A stretch of 64,000 nt of DNA from JABDLO01 sp041749255 (GCA_041749255.1 JBGTBR010000044.1:1-64000), one strand, 5' to 3'. Shown: positions 1 to 9,197, counted from the stretch's first letter. Notes: generated from the letters alone by a model not told the origin. A program made the numbers and translations.

Positions 1-120
1 GTCAATAGACTACAGATACAACGGTTGATAACAACAATATTCACTTTTATAACCTGGGACTCAAATATTTTTCAAAAATCCACCCGAAATCAATTTAAAT
101 GGGCTTAATAAAAAATGGGC

Positions 121-195
121 TTTTCAGAGTGGACTCAAAATATCGATGTTATCATTTTTAAGCAGCAGTCTGATGAGTACATACGTAGACGGTGT
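121..195 (+). repeat. R1 dispersed repeat, copy 1 (module D only)
   Basis: This stretch holds the words AAATATCGATGTTATCATTT and AGTCTGATGAGTACATA, which recur with few changes near 10,350-10,410 and 13,325-13,375. It is one module of the modular repeat that separates genes in the first 21.7 kb. Here only this end module is present; the rest may be lost or lie outside the window. Confidence 0.65.
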
Positions 196-262
196 GCTAT
201 TGTTTACCTGCCATTCTGAAATGGCTAGATAATGTTGCCAGCTGCTTGACCATGCAATTAAG

Positions 263-367
263 TCACCCATCATACAGCTTGCCCAACTTGTCGGGGGCTC
301 TTGCTTCCAGATACAATTCTTCGAGAGTAGGGGTGAAATTCCCCTTTTCCCAAATCGAATTATGTAA
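263..367 (-). pseudogene. Possible C-terminal remnant of an unknown gene
   Basis: A short minus-strand open frame of about 34 codons ends at a TGA at 263-265 and reads like a protein tail (it contains TPTLEELYLEARAPDKLGKL). It has no start of its own and a stop lies just upstream, so it would be a decayed fragment. The family is not recognised, and the frame may be chance; it lies between the repeat copy and the end of the PhyH gene. Confidence 0.2.
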
Positions 368-1286
368 TCAACGAAGGTCTCTGAGTAATTTCATGATAAC
401 AAATACTATTTTCTGCGTAATAATGGAACACTACACTTTTCCGGGTTTTTTGTTTGTTTAAATGCCGTTCACCTCCATGAAAAAGATTGGCATGCCAAAT
501 TAATACATCACCTGCTTTTGCGATAAAAATTTTTTTCTCAAGAGAATGTTCTTTAATTTTTTCTTCTATCATTTTTTCGTATTCTGTATAACTCTTATCG
601 CCTATCATAAAAAAATTGCCTTCATTGTTATAATCCTTGTTTAAATAATAGGGTAATTTATGACTGCCCGGGTAATAATGTAAAGGTCCATTGTCCAATT
701 CAACATCTTCTAACGCAAGCCATACACCTAATAAGCCGCCTGGAGGAAAGGTTGTCATGTGGATGCTATCGGAATGTGTATCATGCTCACTGCCCATTGT
801 GAAATTAATACTCTGAAATAATTTTGCATTATCAGACAATAGTGAGGATAGTATTTCCAATAAATATTTGTCTAACCCAACTTTTCCTAGTATTTCAGAT
901 TTTTTGAAGGCGAACATTATCTTGTTATTGTACTTAAAACTTACCTTCTTTTTTTTAAGTAAGTTATCAATGTCTTTATTAATAAGTTCAATCTCATCTT
1001 TATTAATATATTGATTTAAAATGGCATAACCTTCCTTATCAAAATTTAAAAGACTCTTTTGATCCTTAATTGACAATTTCTCAAATAGGACTGTATCTTC
1101 AATTTGCTTATTCTTTTTTTTCTCCAAGAGTTTAGATTCTTTGATTCCCTCAAAATCTTTGCTCGAAATGGGAGAAAAGTATAGTTTATTCAAATTCAAC
1201 TCTCTATACAATTTCTCATTGTGTTTAAGCCTTGACCTATTAAAGAAATTGTATATCATGTATGTTAGTTTTAATCTTCTTATCAA
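360..1286 (-). CDS. Phytanoyl-CoA dioxygenase (PhyH) family protein
   Basis: A 308-residue protein of the PhyH group of Fe(II)/2-oxoglutarate-dependent oxygenases. Visible are the iron-binding HxD (His171-Thr-His-Ser-Asp173 region, HTHSD), the conserved NGPLHYYPGSH stretch at 199-209, and a distal histidine in WHANLFHGG near 270 followed by an arginine near 282 that would hold 2-oxoglutarate. The first ~70 residues are lysine-rich and unlike the core. Members hydroxylate very varied small molecules, so the substrate cannot be told. The gene lies 61 bases downstream of an ABC transporter pair on the same strand and could be co-transcribed with it; this is inference. Confidence 0.8.
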   Translation of the reverse strand: MIRRLKLTYMIYNFFNRSRLKHNEKLYRELNLNKLYFSPISSKDFEGIKESKLLEKKKNKQIEDTVLFEKLSIKDQKSLLNFDKEGYAILNQYINKDEIELINKDIDNLLKKKKVSFKYNNKIMFAFKKSEILGKVGLDKYLLEILSSLLSDNAKLFQSINFTMGSEHDTHSDSIHMTTFPPGGLLGVWLALEDVELDNGPLHYYPGSHKLPYYLNKDYNNEGNFFMIGDKSYTEYEKMIEEKIKEHSLEKKIFIAKAGDVLIWHANLFHGGERHLNKQKTRKSVVFHYYAENSICYHEITQRPSLIT

Positions 1287-1347
1287 TTTACGTTGGATTC
1301 TTTAAAATTTGTTGAAAATTTATGATCGCGTGTCAGGCAAATGTTGC

Positions 1348-2676
1348 TTATTCTTTCATTAGTTTATTTGCAATAATATATTTTTTCTCTTTGTATATAT
1401 CTAAACTCAGCCTTAGTCCAATAAATCCAATTATTACGTACAATGGAATAAGGAAATAAAACCAATAATTAATCCTGATTGTCGTAAGAAGTAAAACTCC
1501 TCCCATAGCTGCAATAATACTTAAAGGTGATGTACTACCTTTCATTTGGAATATTGACATTATTTTTCTTGGCGTTATTAATGACCATAAAAATGATAAC
1601 ATAACTAAATAAACCGAAGTTGTGAAGTAGAAAATCACAATGATCCTTAAATTATTCCATGAGAGTAAAATAATAGGGATTGTAATAATCATGTCAAGAA
1701 TTAGTGGTATTAACATTAATCGTAGACCTAACCAAATCAATGGTTTATACTGACCAATTCGAGTGTCTATGTTTAACCAGATATTTTTCCAAAATCCCCA
1801 GATATTGTTAAAAACATAAGTAAATAGAATTAATGGGGAAACAAATAGCCAAAACACAATTTGTCCTTCAAACAAGAGTGTCCCTTTTGTTCTAAATATA
1901 AAGAAATCACCCAAAAAAATAACCGACTTAAAAATAAGTCCGACAATTAAAGGCAATCTTGCTTTTTTATTATTTATTAACAATTTTATGGTTATGTTTA
2001 ATTTTTCCGATTTGCTTTTAAATTCTCTGTTAGTGAAAGATTCTATTGAAGATTCCTGAAAATAACCTATGAAAGTTAAACCCACCATAAGCGTAATCAG
2101 TAGAATTAACAAATCTATCTTAAACAGAAGGAAAGTAATAAAAAAAGATAGCATTGCAAAAAGTAACAGTATATGGACAATAAAATCTTTTTTCTTTGTT
2201 TTAAAATCGAATAAGTATTGGAAACACCTTCTAACCAGATGGGAATTTATCAATATTAAATAGCTTGTTATTAAAAACTGGATAGACAGATTTTCAAGAT
2301 AATATGTGGTACTTATGATAAAAATTGAGATATATAAAAAATACGGTTTTTGAAAATTATTTATTAAGGACGCTAAATATCTTTTACCTTTTGAAATAGG
2401 ATAATATTTTGGAAACAATAACTTTAAAGGAATGTAGTTTGGAAAAAACATCCTAATAATTGTTAATCCAGCTATGCCAATGAAAATAAAGTTAAAGAAT
2501 CTTTCTATTGAAATAATATCGATTTCTCCTGTGGAAAGTTTATTGGATAAATACCCAAAAAACAATCCATAAATCCATGCGGTGAATAATAAAACAATGG
2601 TGAGAATTAATTTCCAGGGGTTCTTTAATTCCCGAATAAAGAACTTCATTTTATGAAAAATCAGGTATTGAATCAA
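1348..2676 (-). CDS. ABC transporter permease, multi-pass membrane protein
   Basis: A 442-residue very hydrophobic protein with roughly ten to twelve predicted membrane segments in two halves separated by a polar stretch around residues 205-235. The start codon overlaps the stop of the upstream ATPase gene by four bases, which is a sign of translational coupling and marks it as the membrane partner of that ATPase. It resembles the large ABC-2-like permeases of Bacteroidota (DUF5687-like); that family name is from memory of layout, not a search. The transported substrate is unknown. Confidence 0.75.
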   Translation of the reverse strand: MIQYLIFHKMKFFIRELKNPWKLILTIVLLFTAWIYGLFFGYLSNKLSTGEIDIISIERFFNFIFIGIAGLTIIRMFFPNYIPLKLLFPKYYPISKGKRYLASLINNFQKPYFLYISIFIISTTYYLENLSIQFLITSYLILINSHLVRRCFQYLFDFKTKKKDFIVHILLLFAMLSFFITFLLFKIDLLILLITLMVGLTFIGYFQESSIESFTNREFKSKSEKLNITIKLLINNKKARLPLIVGLIFKSVIFLGDFFIFRTKGTLLFEGQIVFWLFVSPLILFTYVFNNIWGFWKNIWLNIDTRIGQYKPLIWLGLRLMLIPLILDMIITIPIILLSWNNLRIIVIFYFTTSVYLVMLSFLWSLITPRKIMSIFQMKGSTSPLSIIAAMGGVLLLTTIRINYWFYFLIPLYVIIGFIGLRLSLDIYKEKKYIIANKLMKE

Positions 2677-3422
2677 AGCCAGTCTATTTTTAAAAGTTCA
2701 CTTGTATTTGGCTTTAATATCTTCAATAAAGCATTGTCAATCGAATTTATGCCAAAATCGGTAAAATCCTGTAAACTGGAATTAAAAATCAGCTTGCTAT
2801 CATTAAGTACACCGATATGAGTAGCAATCTTTTCTACATAATTCAAATCGTGGGATGAAATAAAAATAGTCCTGTCTTTTTGTTGATAGATTTTAAGAAA
2901 CTCAATCATTTGATTTGCCACTAAAGGGTCAAGACCTGAAAAAGGTTCATCCAGTATTAAAATATCAGGTGTATGGAGGATTGCAGCGCAAAAAGCAATC
3001 TTCTTTTTCATACCTGTCGAATATCTTGATATATTCTTTTTAATGTCCTTTTCTTCTTCAAAAAAATAGTCAAAAAGGTCTGTAATCCTTTTGTCAATTG
3101 TTTTCTTAGGTAATTCGTAAATCTTTCCTATGAAATTTAAAAATTCCAGTCCATTAAGTTCCTCAATAAGCGCAAGGTCTTCTCCTACAACACCAAGCTT
3201 TTCTTTATCCTTTTTTCCCAGTTTGTCATGCTTTTTACCATTTATCATAATACTTCCTTTATCAAGAGGTATCAAATCAATAATTGTGTTGATTAGAGTA
3301 GTTTTACCAACACCATTTTTGCCAAGTAAGGCATAAACATTTCCTTTTTCAATCTTAAGGTCAATATTTTCAAGTACCGTATGTTTTCCGAAGGTTTTAG
3401 TTAAATTGTTTATCTCTATCAT
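2673..3422 (-). CDS. ABC transporter ATP-binding protein
   Basis: A 249-residue ABC ATPase. Walker A is GKNGVGKTT near residues 34-42, the signature is YSTGMKKKI, Walker B is ILILDEPFSGLDP, and the switch histidine lies in ISSHDLNYVE. The form is that of single-domain ATPases serving ABC-2 type exporters. It overlaps its permease gene by four bases and is the first gene of the pair; the PhyH gene follows. Upstream lies a repeat copy, so the promoter is probably inside 3,423-3,480 or the repeat itself. Confidence 0.9.
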   Translation of the reverse strand: MIEINNLTKTFGKHTVLENIDLKIEKGNVYALLGKNGVGKTTLINTIIDLIPLDKGSIMINGKKHDKLGKKDKEKLGVVGEDLALIEELNGLEFLNFIGKIYELPKKTIDKRITDLFDYFFEEEKDIKKNISRYSTGMKKKIAFCAAILHTPDILILDEPFSGLDPLVANQMIEFLKIYQQKDRTIFISSHDLNYVEKIATHIGVLNDSKLIFNSSLQDFTDFGINSIDNALLKILKPNTSELLKIDWL

Positions 3423-3477
3423 AATCGTTTATTTGTTGCAGGATGTTTCTTTGCAATTTTGCCTAACAATGGAATAC

Positions 3478-3805
3478 CCGTAACTCCATCCCTCCTATGG
3501 TGTGTATTTCGCATATGTCTGCTCTTACCGGGGTTTTAGAATACTCTGTTCAAATCTAATTATTTTATTTTAAAGTAAAAAGTTATGCTTAAACACAGTA
3601 TACCAGGAATGTAAACCAGGTATAAGAGATGCACTTCGCGTAAAGGGAGTCACAAAGATTTTTCACACAAAGGGCGTGCAAATGAGGTTTCACGCAGAGG
3701 TCGCAAAGATTTTTCACGCAATGGGCGCAAAGAGAGAAGTGATAAGCATTTCATCTTTGCAGTTTCCTTTGCGGTTTTTCTTAGCGGACTTGGCCATTTT
3801 AATTA
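3478..3805 (+). repeat. R1 dispersed repeat, copy 2 (modules A, B, C, E)
   Basis: This is the longest copy and fills most of the 530-base gap. It starts with GTAACTCCATCCCTCC and TGTATTTCGCATATGTCTGC (A), passes through CACAGTATACCAGGAATGTA and AAACCAGGTATAAG (B), several CGCAAAGGGCGCAAAG-like words (C), and ends with the longer imperfect inverted pair CACGCAATGGGCGCAAAGAG ... CTTTGCAGTTTCCTTTGCGG (E). The open frame through it is not a gene. Nothing else is seen in the gap. Confidence 0.85.
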
Positions 3806-3951
3806 CCCATATTTCTTATAAGACAAAAAGTTATAATGCCGGTTGCAAAAATATTAGATTTTCACAAGATATTTTTAAACCGGCATTTCGATAGGCTTGT
3901 ATTAGACCTTATTTATTGACCGACAAATCATTTGTACTGTACGATTGCACT

Positions 3952-4431
3952 TTATTTAACCCGTTTCATCGGAAAAGTCTGCTTGCGTGCTTGACCGTTC
4001 TTTTTTCCTGAAATTTCAGCAACCAGAGAATCAGATGTGATTTTTATGTAAGAAATAAATTGAGGGAAATCGTGTTGCATATTTTCAAATACCAATTGTG
4101 ATTCTGAAATGGATTTTGAAGCAAAACGAATTGGTAAACCGTCATTTTGATTTTTTACAATCGGAATATAGAACATTTCGTCTTGCTCTTCTACCAGGCG
4201 GATTGTTTCAAAAATAATTGTGTCCATCTCTTTCACTATATAGCTTTTACCCGAAAGTTCATTGTTATCGATCTTACTCCACGTTTCATATATACTTCCT
4301 TTTGGCGTTTTATTTTCCCAGGTTCCGATAAGCCATTCTGCCTTTTTTATGTCGTTTTCCTGCTTTGTTGCCCAGGCACACAGAATTATAAAACTGAGGA
4401 TTGCGATAAAGCATTTTGATATTGTCTTCAT
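3952..4431 (-). CDS. DUF6265-like secreted protein
   Basis: A 159-residue protein with an N-terminal export signal (about residues 1-21, hydrophobic core IAILSFIILCAWA). The mature part has the WLIGTW opening, a MQHDFPQFISY stretch and a basic C-terminal end, a pattern of the DUF6265 group whose function is not known; the WLIGTW start recalls small lipocalin-like barrels. It starts four bases after the VOC gene ends and probably shares its transcript. Confidence 0.65.
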   Translation of the reverse strand: MKTISKCFIAILSFIILCAWATKQENDIKKAEWLIGTWENKTPKGSIYETWSKIDNNELSGKSYIVKEMDTIIFETIRLVEEQDEMFYIPIVKNQNDGLPIRFASKSISESQLVFENMQHDFPQFISYIKITSDSLVAEISGKKNGQARKQTFPMKRVK

Positions 4432-4435
4432 AGTT

Positions 4436-4810
4436 TTAGTTGGTTGAGTGAATGGCCATTTTGTTTCCTTCTGTGTCTATGAACATACCGAAATATCCCA
4501 TTTCAGGACTGATTTGTGTTTTGGGGACAATGACTTTTCCGTTATTGTTTTCCACTTTATCCAATACATTTTGTAAGTCGTTTCCGCCATTTAGATAAGC
4601 GATAACCCCATCTGCTGAAGGATTATAATCTTCGCCATGAACGATTGCTCCCGACACGTTTGTCCCGTCAGTAGGAAAGAAGCCCATTTTTGTACCAAAC
4701 AGTTCTGTCTCTTTAATTTCCAAACCTAGAATGCCTTTGTAAAAAGACACTGCCCTGCTAAAATCTGATGCCGGGATTTCAAACCAATTGATTAAATTTT
4801 CCATTGTCAT
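4436..4810 (-). CDS. VOC (glyoxalase/bleomycin-resistance fold) family protein
   Basis: A 124-residue two-module VOC protein. The first module starts with NWFEIPASDFSRAVSFYKG and GILGLEI; the second ends in GYFGMFIDTEGNKMAIHS. The family covers glyoxalases, dioxygenases and antibiotic-binding proteins, and this short form (like YdcJ/CatE-type singles) is often found beside AraC regulators, as here. Metal ligands typical of glyoxalase I are not all evident, so binding rather than catalysis is possible. Either of two nearby ATGs (4810 or 4804) could be the start. Confidence 0.8.
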   Translation of the reverse strand: MTMENLINWFEIPASDFSRAVSFYKGILGLEIKETELFGTKMGFFPTDGTNVSGAIVHGEDYNPSADGVIAYLNGGNDLQNVLDKVENNNGKVIVPKTQISPEMGYFGMFIDTEGNKMAIHSTN

Positions 4811-4878
4811 TTTATTTTTTAGTTATACCACAAAGGTGCATTGTGATGTAAACATAAAATTGTAAAAATGCGACAAGG

Positions 4879-5694
4879 CTAATCCGTTCCGTAAAAAATC
4901 GAAGACATTTTTAAACTGTTGCCGTAAAACTCCCTTGGTGTATAACCTGTAAGCTCTTTAAAGTCTTTAATAAAATGGGCTTGGTCGTAATATTCATTTT
5001 TGTAGGCTAAAGCAGTAAGACTTGTAAAATTTTTATTCAGCAACATTTTGAGTGTGGCTTGAAGCCGGATTGTTTTTGAGAGTTGTTTAGGGCTTAAACC
5101 AATGGTTTTCGAAAATTTGCGTTCTAATTGCCTGCGATTGATATTGGTTTGTTTTGAAAGTTCGTCAATGGAAAGTTGTCCGTTGGCTGTCAATATCGTT
5201 TCAACGGTAGATTTTACAATGCGGTCAATGGTATCATTGTCTGTAAGCCGGTTTAATAAAAAGGTTTCAATCAATTTTATCCTTTCTATAGTCGATTTGG
5301 CGGTTAATATCTTTTGTTCGATTTCCTGTCCGTCATTTCCAAAAAGTTCTTCCAATGAAACAGCTGTATTTTCCATTTCCTTTATCGGAATGCTTGCAAA
5401 AGGTAAAAATCCGTTGGGATGAAAACGAACGGAAAAAATCCCTGTTTCGCCTGTTGGTTCTATTTCAAGAGGTCGTGTTAGTTGTCCGATTACAAAACAT
5501 TTGGGCTGGATTACTATGTCTCCATTTTGTAGGTATTGCCTGTACAAATCTCCATAGTGAAAAATCATTTCCATGCAGCCATCTGGCACGATGGTTTGTT
5601 TTTCGGGTGTTTCTTCTCCCGGGCTTTCCAATGTCCAATAGCATTTGATGAGTGTCGTTAAATCTTGATTTGGTTCAAAAGTTTGGTAATTCAT
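4879..5694 (-). CDS. AraC-family transcriptional regulator (DUF6597-type N-terminus)
   Basis: The frame is open from 5835, but the protein most likely starts at the ATG at 5694, giving 271 residues that begin MNYQTFEPNQDL, the usual start of this group; the extra 47 residues lack family character. The N-terminal half holds the CYWTLE and VPDGCMEMIFHYGD motifs of the DUF6597 sensor part. The C-terminal 100 residues form the paired AraC helix-turn-helix (INRRQLERKFSKTIGLSPKQ, then QAHFIKDFKELTGYTPREF). It probably regulates the VOC and DUF6265 genes 68 bases downstream. Confidence 0.85.
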   Translation of the reverse strand: MNYQTFEPNQDLTTLIKCYWTLESPGEETPEKQTIVPDGCMEMIFHYGDLYRQYLQNGDIVIQPKCFVIGQLTRPLEIEPTGETGIFSVRFHPNGFLPFASIPIKEMENTAVSLEELFGNDGQEIEQKILTAKSTIERIKLIETFLLNRLTDNDTIDRIVKSTVETILTANGQLSIDELSKQTNINRRQLERKFSKTIGLSPKQLSKTIRLQATLKMLLNKNFTSLTALAYKNEYYDQAHFIKDFKELTGYTPREFYGNSLKMSSIFYGTD

Positions 5695-5873
5695 TGGATT
5701 TTTTCTTGACGAAGTTTGGGTTGGGGTGTGGCATAATGAACAAGTATTGCTGATGTTGGGGAAATTTAAATCGTCCGCCCGGTACCACAGTAAGACAGAG
5801 TTACCTCGGCTGATTGTTTCATTGTCCAACCCCACTATTGTCTAAGCCACTGTTATCCACTAGCCTTCATAGT

Positions 5874-6075
5874 TTATCTTTCAAATGGCATTTTATTTAG
5901 TAACTCCTTATACCTTTTATCATTGCGTACCGGATCCCATGATTTGTCATATTTTAACCAGGTTATCCAATTACCCCGTTGACTAAAATACGAGTAGTTC
6001 AAATGCTTTGTCATTTTCTCCAAGTGCGACATAGCAAACAGCCGAATGATACTCCACTATCCGGTTAAGCTCTTG
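5874..6075 (-). pseudogene. Frameshifted C-terminal remnant of a TPR-containing protein
   Basis: Two minus-strand frames together read as one protein tail. Around 5,990-6,075 one frame gives a tetratricopeptide-like piece (ELNRIVEYHSAVCYVALGEN then DKAFELL). Near 5,990 the sense moves to another frame, which gives NWITWLKYDKSWDPVRNDKR and ends at a TAA at 5874-5876. The WDPxRxDxRF/Y ending is typical of the last repeat of TPR signalling or TolB-like proteins. The upstream part is gone. It is a decayed gene, best explained by loss during rearrangement of this accessory block. Confidence 0.65.
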
Positions 6076-6203
6076 TCAGTTAGAGTTTTTTGCCGAATTT
6101 TTCGAAAGAATTTTATCATTGTTTAATAATTGGTCATTATGAAGCAACATGGACTCATCGGCGGGTCTTGCAGTCCGCTCACAGTCCCATATATTGGCAC
6201 CTT

Positions 6204-7874
6204 TTATCTCTTTTCGAATTTTAAATTAGTGACTCTTCCAGCATCAAGTTCAAAACCTTTTACCACTCCATTTAACTTATGGAACCTAAGTAATCCAATA
6301 TCTGCTGTAAATTTATCTGTGTCATATTGTTTTAGTTCTTTAGCGTCATAATTGGCAACTTTCACTTTTAACTTACCATCTTTTTCAAAGATAAAATATG
6401 TAATATCTAATTCTTCACTGTAAAAATCCCCTGTATATTCTTCTGGGTTTAGATTAGGAAACTCTATTTTCTCTTTTCTATTACAAATGGTTTCATTTCC
6501 ATTTTGAACAACTGTAAGTATTTGAGTAAAATCATCTTTCAATTCTGAGAATACAAATTGAATAGAAGGATCATTTGGTATTTCATATAAATTTCCGGAA
6601 GTGTTCATAATATTGTATGAAGATTGATTCCAATTTTGAATAACATGAAGAGAATCGTTTTTTACAGCTATTTCTAAAACAACTCCAGCTTGTATTTCGT
6701 AACTTCCAGCTAATTGACTTAGGGTGAATTTTTTTGATTCATTTGCATTGTTCAGTTCATCCGCATTGGTTTCTTTCGTTTTGAATTCCTCTACAAATTT
6801 ATCCTTAAGTAGAATATCTGATACTTGAAAAGCTTTACTTGTTGGATTTGCGTCTCCTCTGTTGGCCAATATAATTACGGAAAAACTCTCCTCCGGGAAT
6901 CGCAACAATTGAGCTCGATAACCAGCTAGAGAGCCTCCGTGACTCACGGTTTTCAATCCCTTATAAGTTCCATTAATTAATGCAAAAGCATAACCACTAC
7001 TTTCTCCATTATTTAAAAGTCCTTCTTCATGCATTTTATCAATGATATCTTGCTCTCCTATCCCAAGTTTATTGTTATAAAAATTCTGATCCCATAAATA
7101 CAAATCTTCAATATTACTATATACACCACCAGAACCAACAAGAGCAAATCTCAAAATCAAATTATTAAATCCATCCTCACCGCTTTTCTTTTCATAACTG
7201 AATACGCGATTTTTAATAAGATAGGTGTTATCATCATAGAAAAGTGTACTGTTCATACCCAATGGATTAAAAATATGCTCATGGGCAAACTTTCTTAATG
7301 ATTGACCTGACGCTTTTTCAACTATCATTGCAAGCATAAAATAGCAAGAGTTGCTGTATAGATATTTTTCTCCGGGTGAAAAATTTAACTCCTTCTGACT
7401 TTTAATAAGTTCATAGACTTCATTTACTTCTATATGGTCGAGAAAGTTTCTACCCTTTAGATACATTAAGGTTAAATAATCTCGAACACCACTTGTGTGG
7501 TGTATAAAATGCCGAATTGTTAAAGGAGTTTCGTATTCAGGAAAGTCTGGCAAGTATTTTTGAATCCTGTCATCTAAGCTTAGTTTCCCCTGTTCTTCAA
7601 GGAGTAAAATGCTAAAAGTCACAAACTGTTTAGAGACAGAACCAATATAAAAAACAGAAGATGGGGTAATTTCTATGTCATGTTCCAGATCTGCAATTCC
7701 ATATCCTTTGGAGTAAATTAATTTACCATCTTTAATAATTCCTATGGCAGCACCTGGCACATCAGACTTGTTCCATTCCGCAAAAAGGCTATCAATAGCT
7801 TGACTCTCTTTAATTTGTCCAAACGAACTAATTGAAAATGAAAAAAGTAAAAGTAGGAGTATATAATTTTTCAT
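6204..7874 (-). CDS. Serine hydrolase, class C beta-lactamase-like, secreted
   Basis: A 556-residue protein with a signal peptide (residues 1-19, cleavage likely after SFG). The serine beta-lactamase/D-Ala-D-Ala peptidase fold shows SVSK (SxxK, Ser79-Lys82), a YSN motif (YSNSCYFML) and HGG in VSHGGSLAGYR. About 200 extra C-terminal residues form beta-rich repeats of the DUF3471 kind often found in these proteins. Members act as esterases, peptidases or penicillin-binding proteins; resistance to beta-lactams should not be assumed. It stands alone between a TPR remnant and a hydrolase fragment. Confidence 0.85.
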   Translation of the reverse strand: MKNYILLLLLFSFSISSFGQIKESQAIDSLFAEWNKSDVPGAAIGIIKDGKLIYSKGYGIADLEHDIEITPSSVFYIGSVSKQFVTFSILLLEEQGKLSLDDRIQKYLPDFPEYETPLTIRHFIHHTSGVRDYLTLMYLKGRNFLDHIEVNEVYELIKSQKELNFSPGEKYLYSNSCYFMLAMIVEKASGQSLRKFAHEHIFNPLGMNSTLFYDDNTYLIKNRVFSYEKKSGEDGFNNLILRFALVGSGGVYSNIEDLYLWDQNFYNNKLGIGEQDIIDKMHEEGLLNNGESSGYAFALINGTYKGLKTVSHGGSLAGYRAQLLRFPEESFSVIILANRGDANPTSKAFQVSDILLKDKFVEEFKTKETNADELNNANESKKFTLSQLAGSYEIQAGVVLEIAVKNDSLHVIQNWNQSSYNIMNTSGNLYEIPNDPSIQFVFSELKDDFTQILTVVQNGNETICNRKEKIEFPNLNPEEYTGDFYSEELDITYFIFEKDGKLKVKVANYDAKELKQYDTDKFTADIGLLRFHKLNGVVKGFELDAGRVTNLKFEKR

Positions 7875-8040
7875 AATTTAATTTTTAAAGGGTGCTAACT
7901 TTTCTCGCATAGCCGTCAGGTGGGCATTGTGCTGCACTTTCCTGTTGAGCGAACACTAAAGTAATTGAAATTCCTAAACTTTCAAAACTGCACCTAACCC
8001 CCAACTTGTGTTATGCTCTGTTGGCAAACGTTAATTACCT

Positions 8041-8331
8041 GTGGTTCAAAATCTTTTGAAATTAGATATTCCATTATATGTAGCCATTGGAACCATTGAT
8101 GAAAATGTTACTGTTGAAAATGCTTACATAATTCCAGTTGAAATTATCAGGCATGGGAAAAAGAATTTAACCTTTCGCCATTTTCCAAAATATGATCATG
8201 GATTCATTGAAAAAATGGATGACAGTAAAGAAATTGAACGATTCGACAAGGTGACTAAGGTTTTTATTGATTGGCTTAATACCGCAACTCCAACCCTCCT
8301 ATTGCATGTATTTCGCAAATATCTACTCTGA
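8041..8331 (+). pseudogene. C-terminal fragment of an alpha/beta hydrolase
   Basis: The frame gives IPLYVAIGTIDENV and RHFPKYDHGF, which match the catalytic aspartate and histidine segments of alpha/beta hydrolases, and ends near VFIDWLN. The nucleophile elbow and all earlier parts are missing, and there are stops just upstream. From about 8,284 the frame runs into a repeat copy, so its last ~16 residues are not native. It is the only plus-strand gene piece in the first 21 kb and is clearly a remnant. Confidence 0.75.
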
Positions 8332-8425
8332 ACAATGGACTGGGTTTTTGGTATAAGCTGTCCAAATTTACAAATTTTATGATAAAAGTCAAAAAGGTTA
8401 TGCTAAAACACTGTATGTCAATATA
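8284..8425 (+). repeat. R1 dispersed repeat, copy 3 (modules A, B)
   Basis: It carries AACTCCAACCCTCC, TGTATTTCGCAAATATCTAC and ATGCTAAAACACTGTAT. It cuts the end of the hydrolase remnant on the left and faces the NERD gene's 3' end on the right. Modules C and E are absent. Confidence 0.8.
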
Positions 8426-8522
8426 TTAAGTCAGATAAATATTTGTTTTTTTTAGAAAGCATATATTTGGGATTTTTCGAAAATATTAGATTTATAATGG
8501 GGTTGTGTAACGGTTACAATTA

Positions 8523-9197
8523 TTATACGTTTTTTGCAAATCGACATTTTGGGAAATTTTCGCATCCTAAAAACTTCGTGCCAGCGTTAGAGCCCTGTCT
8601 TGCTGTCCTTTCTATCAGACTTGAGCCGCATCTTGGACAAATGGTATTTGAAGAATGCCGTTGTCGTAGAGACTTTATATGAGCTCTGTTGGAGAGAGAG
8701 GATTCAGATAAATGCTTCCCGAGTGCTTTAATTACTTGATGGACATCTTCAGTTGAGAGAATCTGATTTCGGAACCGTTTTATATATCTACCTACACCCG
8801 AGTTAATAACATTATCAGGTAGTGTAGTTTTGAATTTACAATCTCCGGAGAAATAGATCACAGTGTGTATATGAGATTCATCTAAGTTCAGAAATTCAGA
8901 TAGAATCTTTTTTTGTCTAAAGGCTTGTCTGAGTGGGTTCTGAAATGAATATTTCTTACCATAAATTGCCTGTGTCCAGTTTGTCTGTTTCTCAGACCCA
9001 AAAATCCAACCCTTTTTATTTTTCGTTTCCACAATGAAAAGTCCATAAATGGAAATAATAAGGTGGTCAATTTGAGTTGTTCCATTCTTCGAAGGTAAGA
9101 TGATGTTATGAAATTTATGATACGATTTGTTAGGCAGCGATAACCACAAATAGAAAGTGGTTTTTTTCTCTCCTATCCAACCTCTAAATAGATTCAT
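8523..9197 (-). CDS. NERD-domain nuclease-like protein with topoisomerase-type zinc finger
   Basis: A 224-residue protein. Residues ~1-130 have NERD features: a GWIGEK start, TQIDHLIISIYGLFIVETKN (the D and ExK-like pattern of restriction-endonuclease-fold nucleases) and GWIFGSE. The last ~40 residues hold a four-cysteine finger: CPRCG, then ~16 residues, GCENFPKC, as in the C-terminal fingers of DNA topoisomerase I. The combination points to a DNA-acting enzyme, perhaps in plasmid or phage defence or repair; the true role is unknown. It stands as a single gene between a repeat copy and the PIN gene. Confidence 0.8.
   Translation of the reverse strand: MNLFRGWIGEKKTTFYLWLSLPNKSYHKFHNIILPSKNGTTQIDHLIISIYGLFIVETKNKKGWIFGSEKQTNWTQAIYGKKYSFQNPLRQAFRQKKILSEFLNLDESHIHTVIYFSGDCKFKTTLPDNVINSGVGRYIKRFRNQILSTEDVHQVIKALGKHLSESSLSNRAHIKSLRQRHSSNTICPRCGSSLIERTARQGSNAGTKFLGCENFPKCRFAKNV

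Noticed and set aside
192..461. Plus-strand frame of 89 codons
   Set aside because: It overlaps the PhyH gene and has no protein-like features; the opposite strand codes.
3640..3800. Tandem CGCAAAG words as a possible CRISPR array
   Set aside because: No constant repeat length, no spacers and no cas genes; the words are part of the dispersed repeat.
3676..3894. Plus-strand frame through CGCAAAGGG-type words
   Set aside because: It is made by the repeat copy 2 and reappears as other broken frames at other copies.
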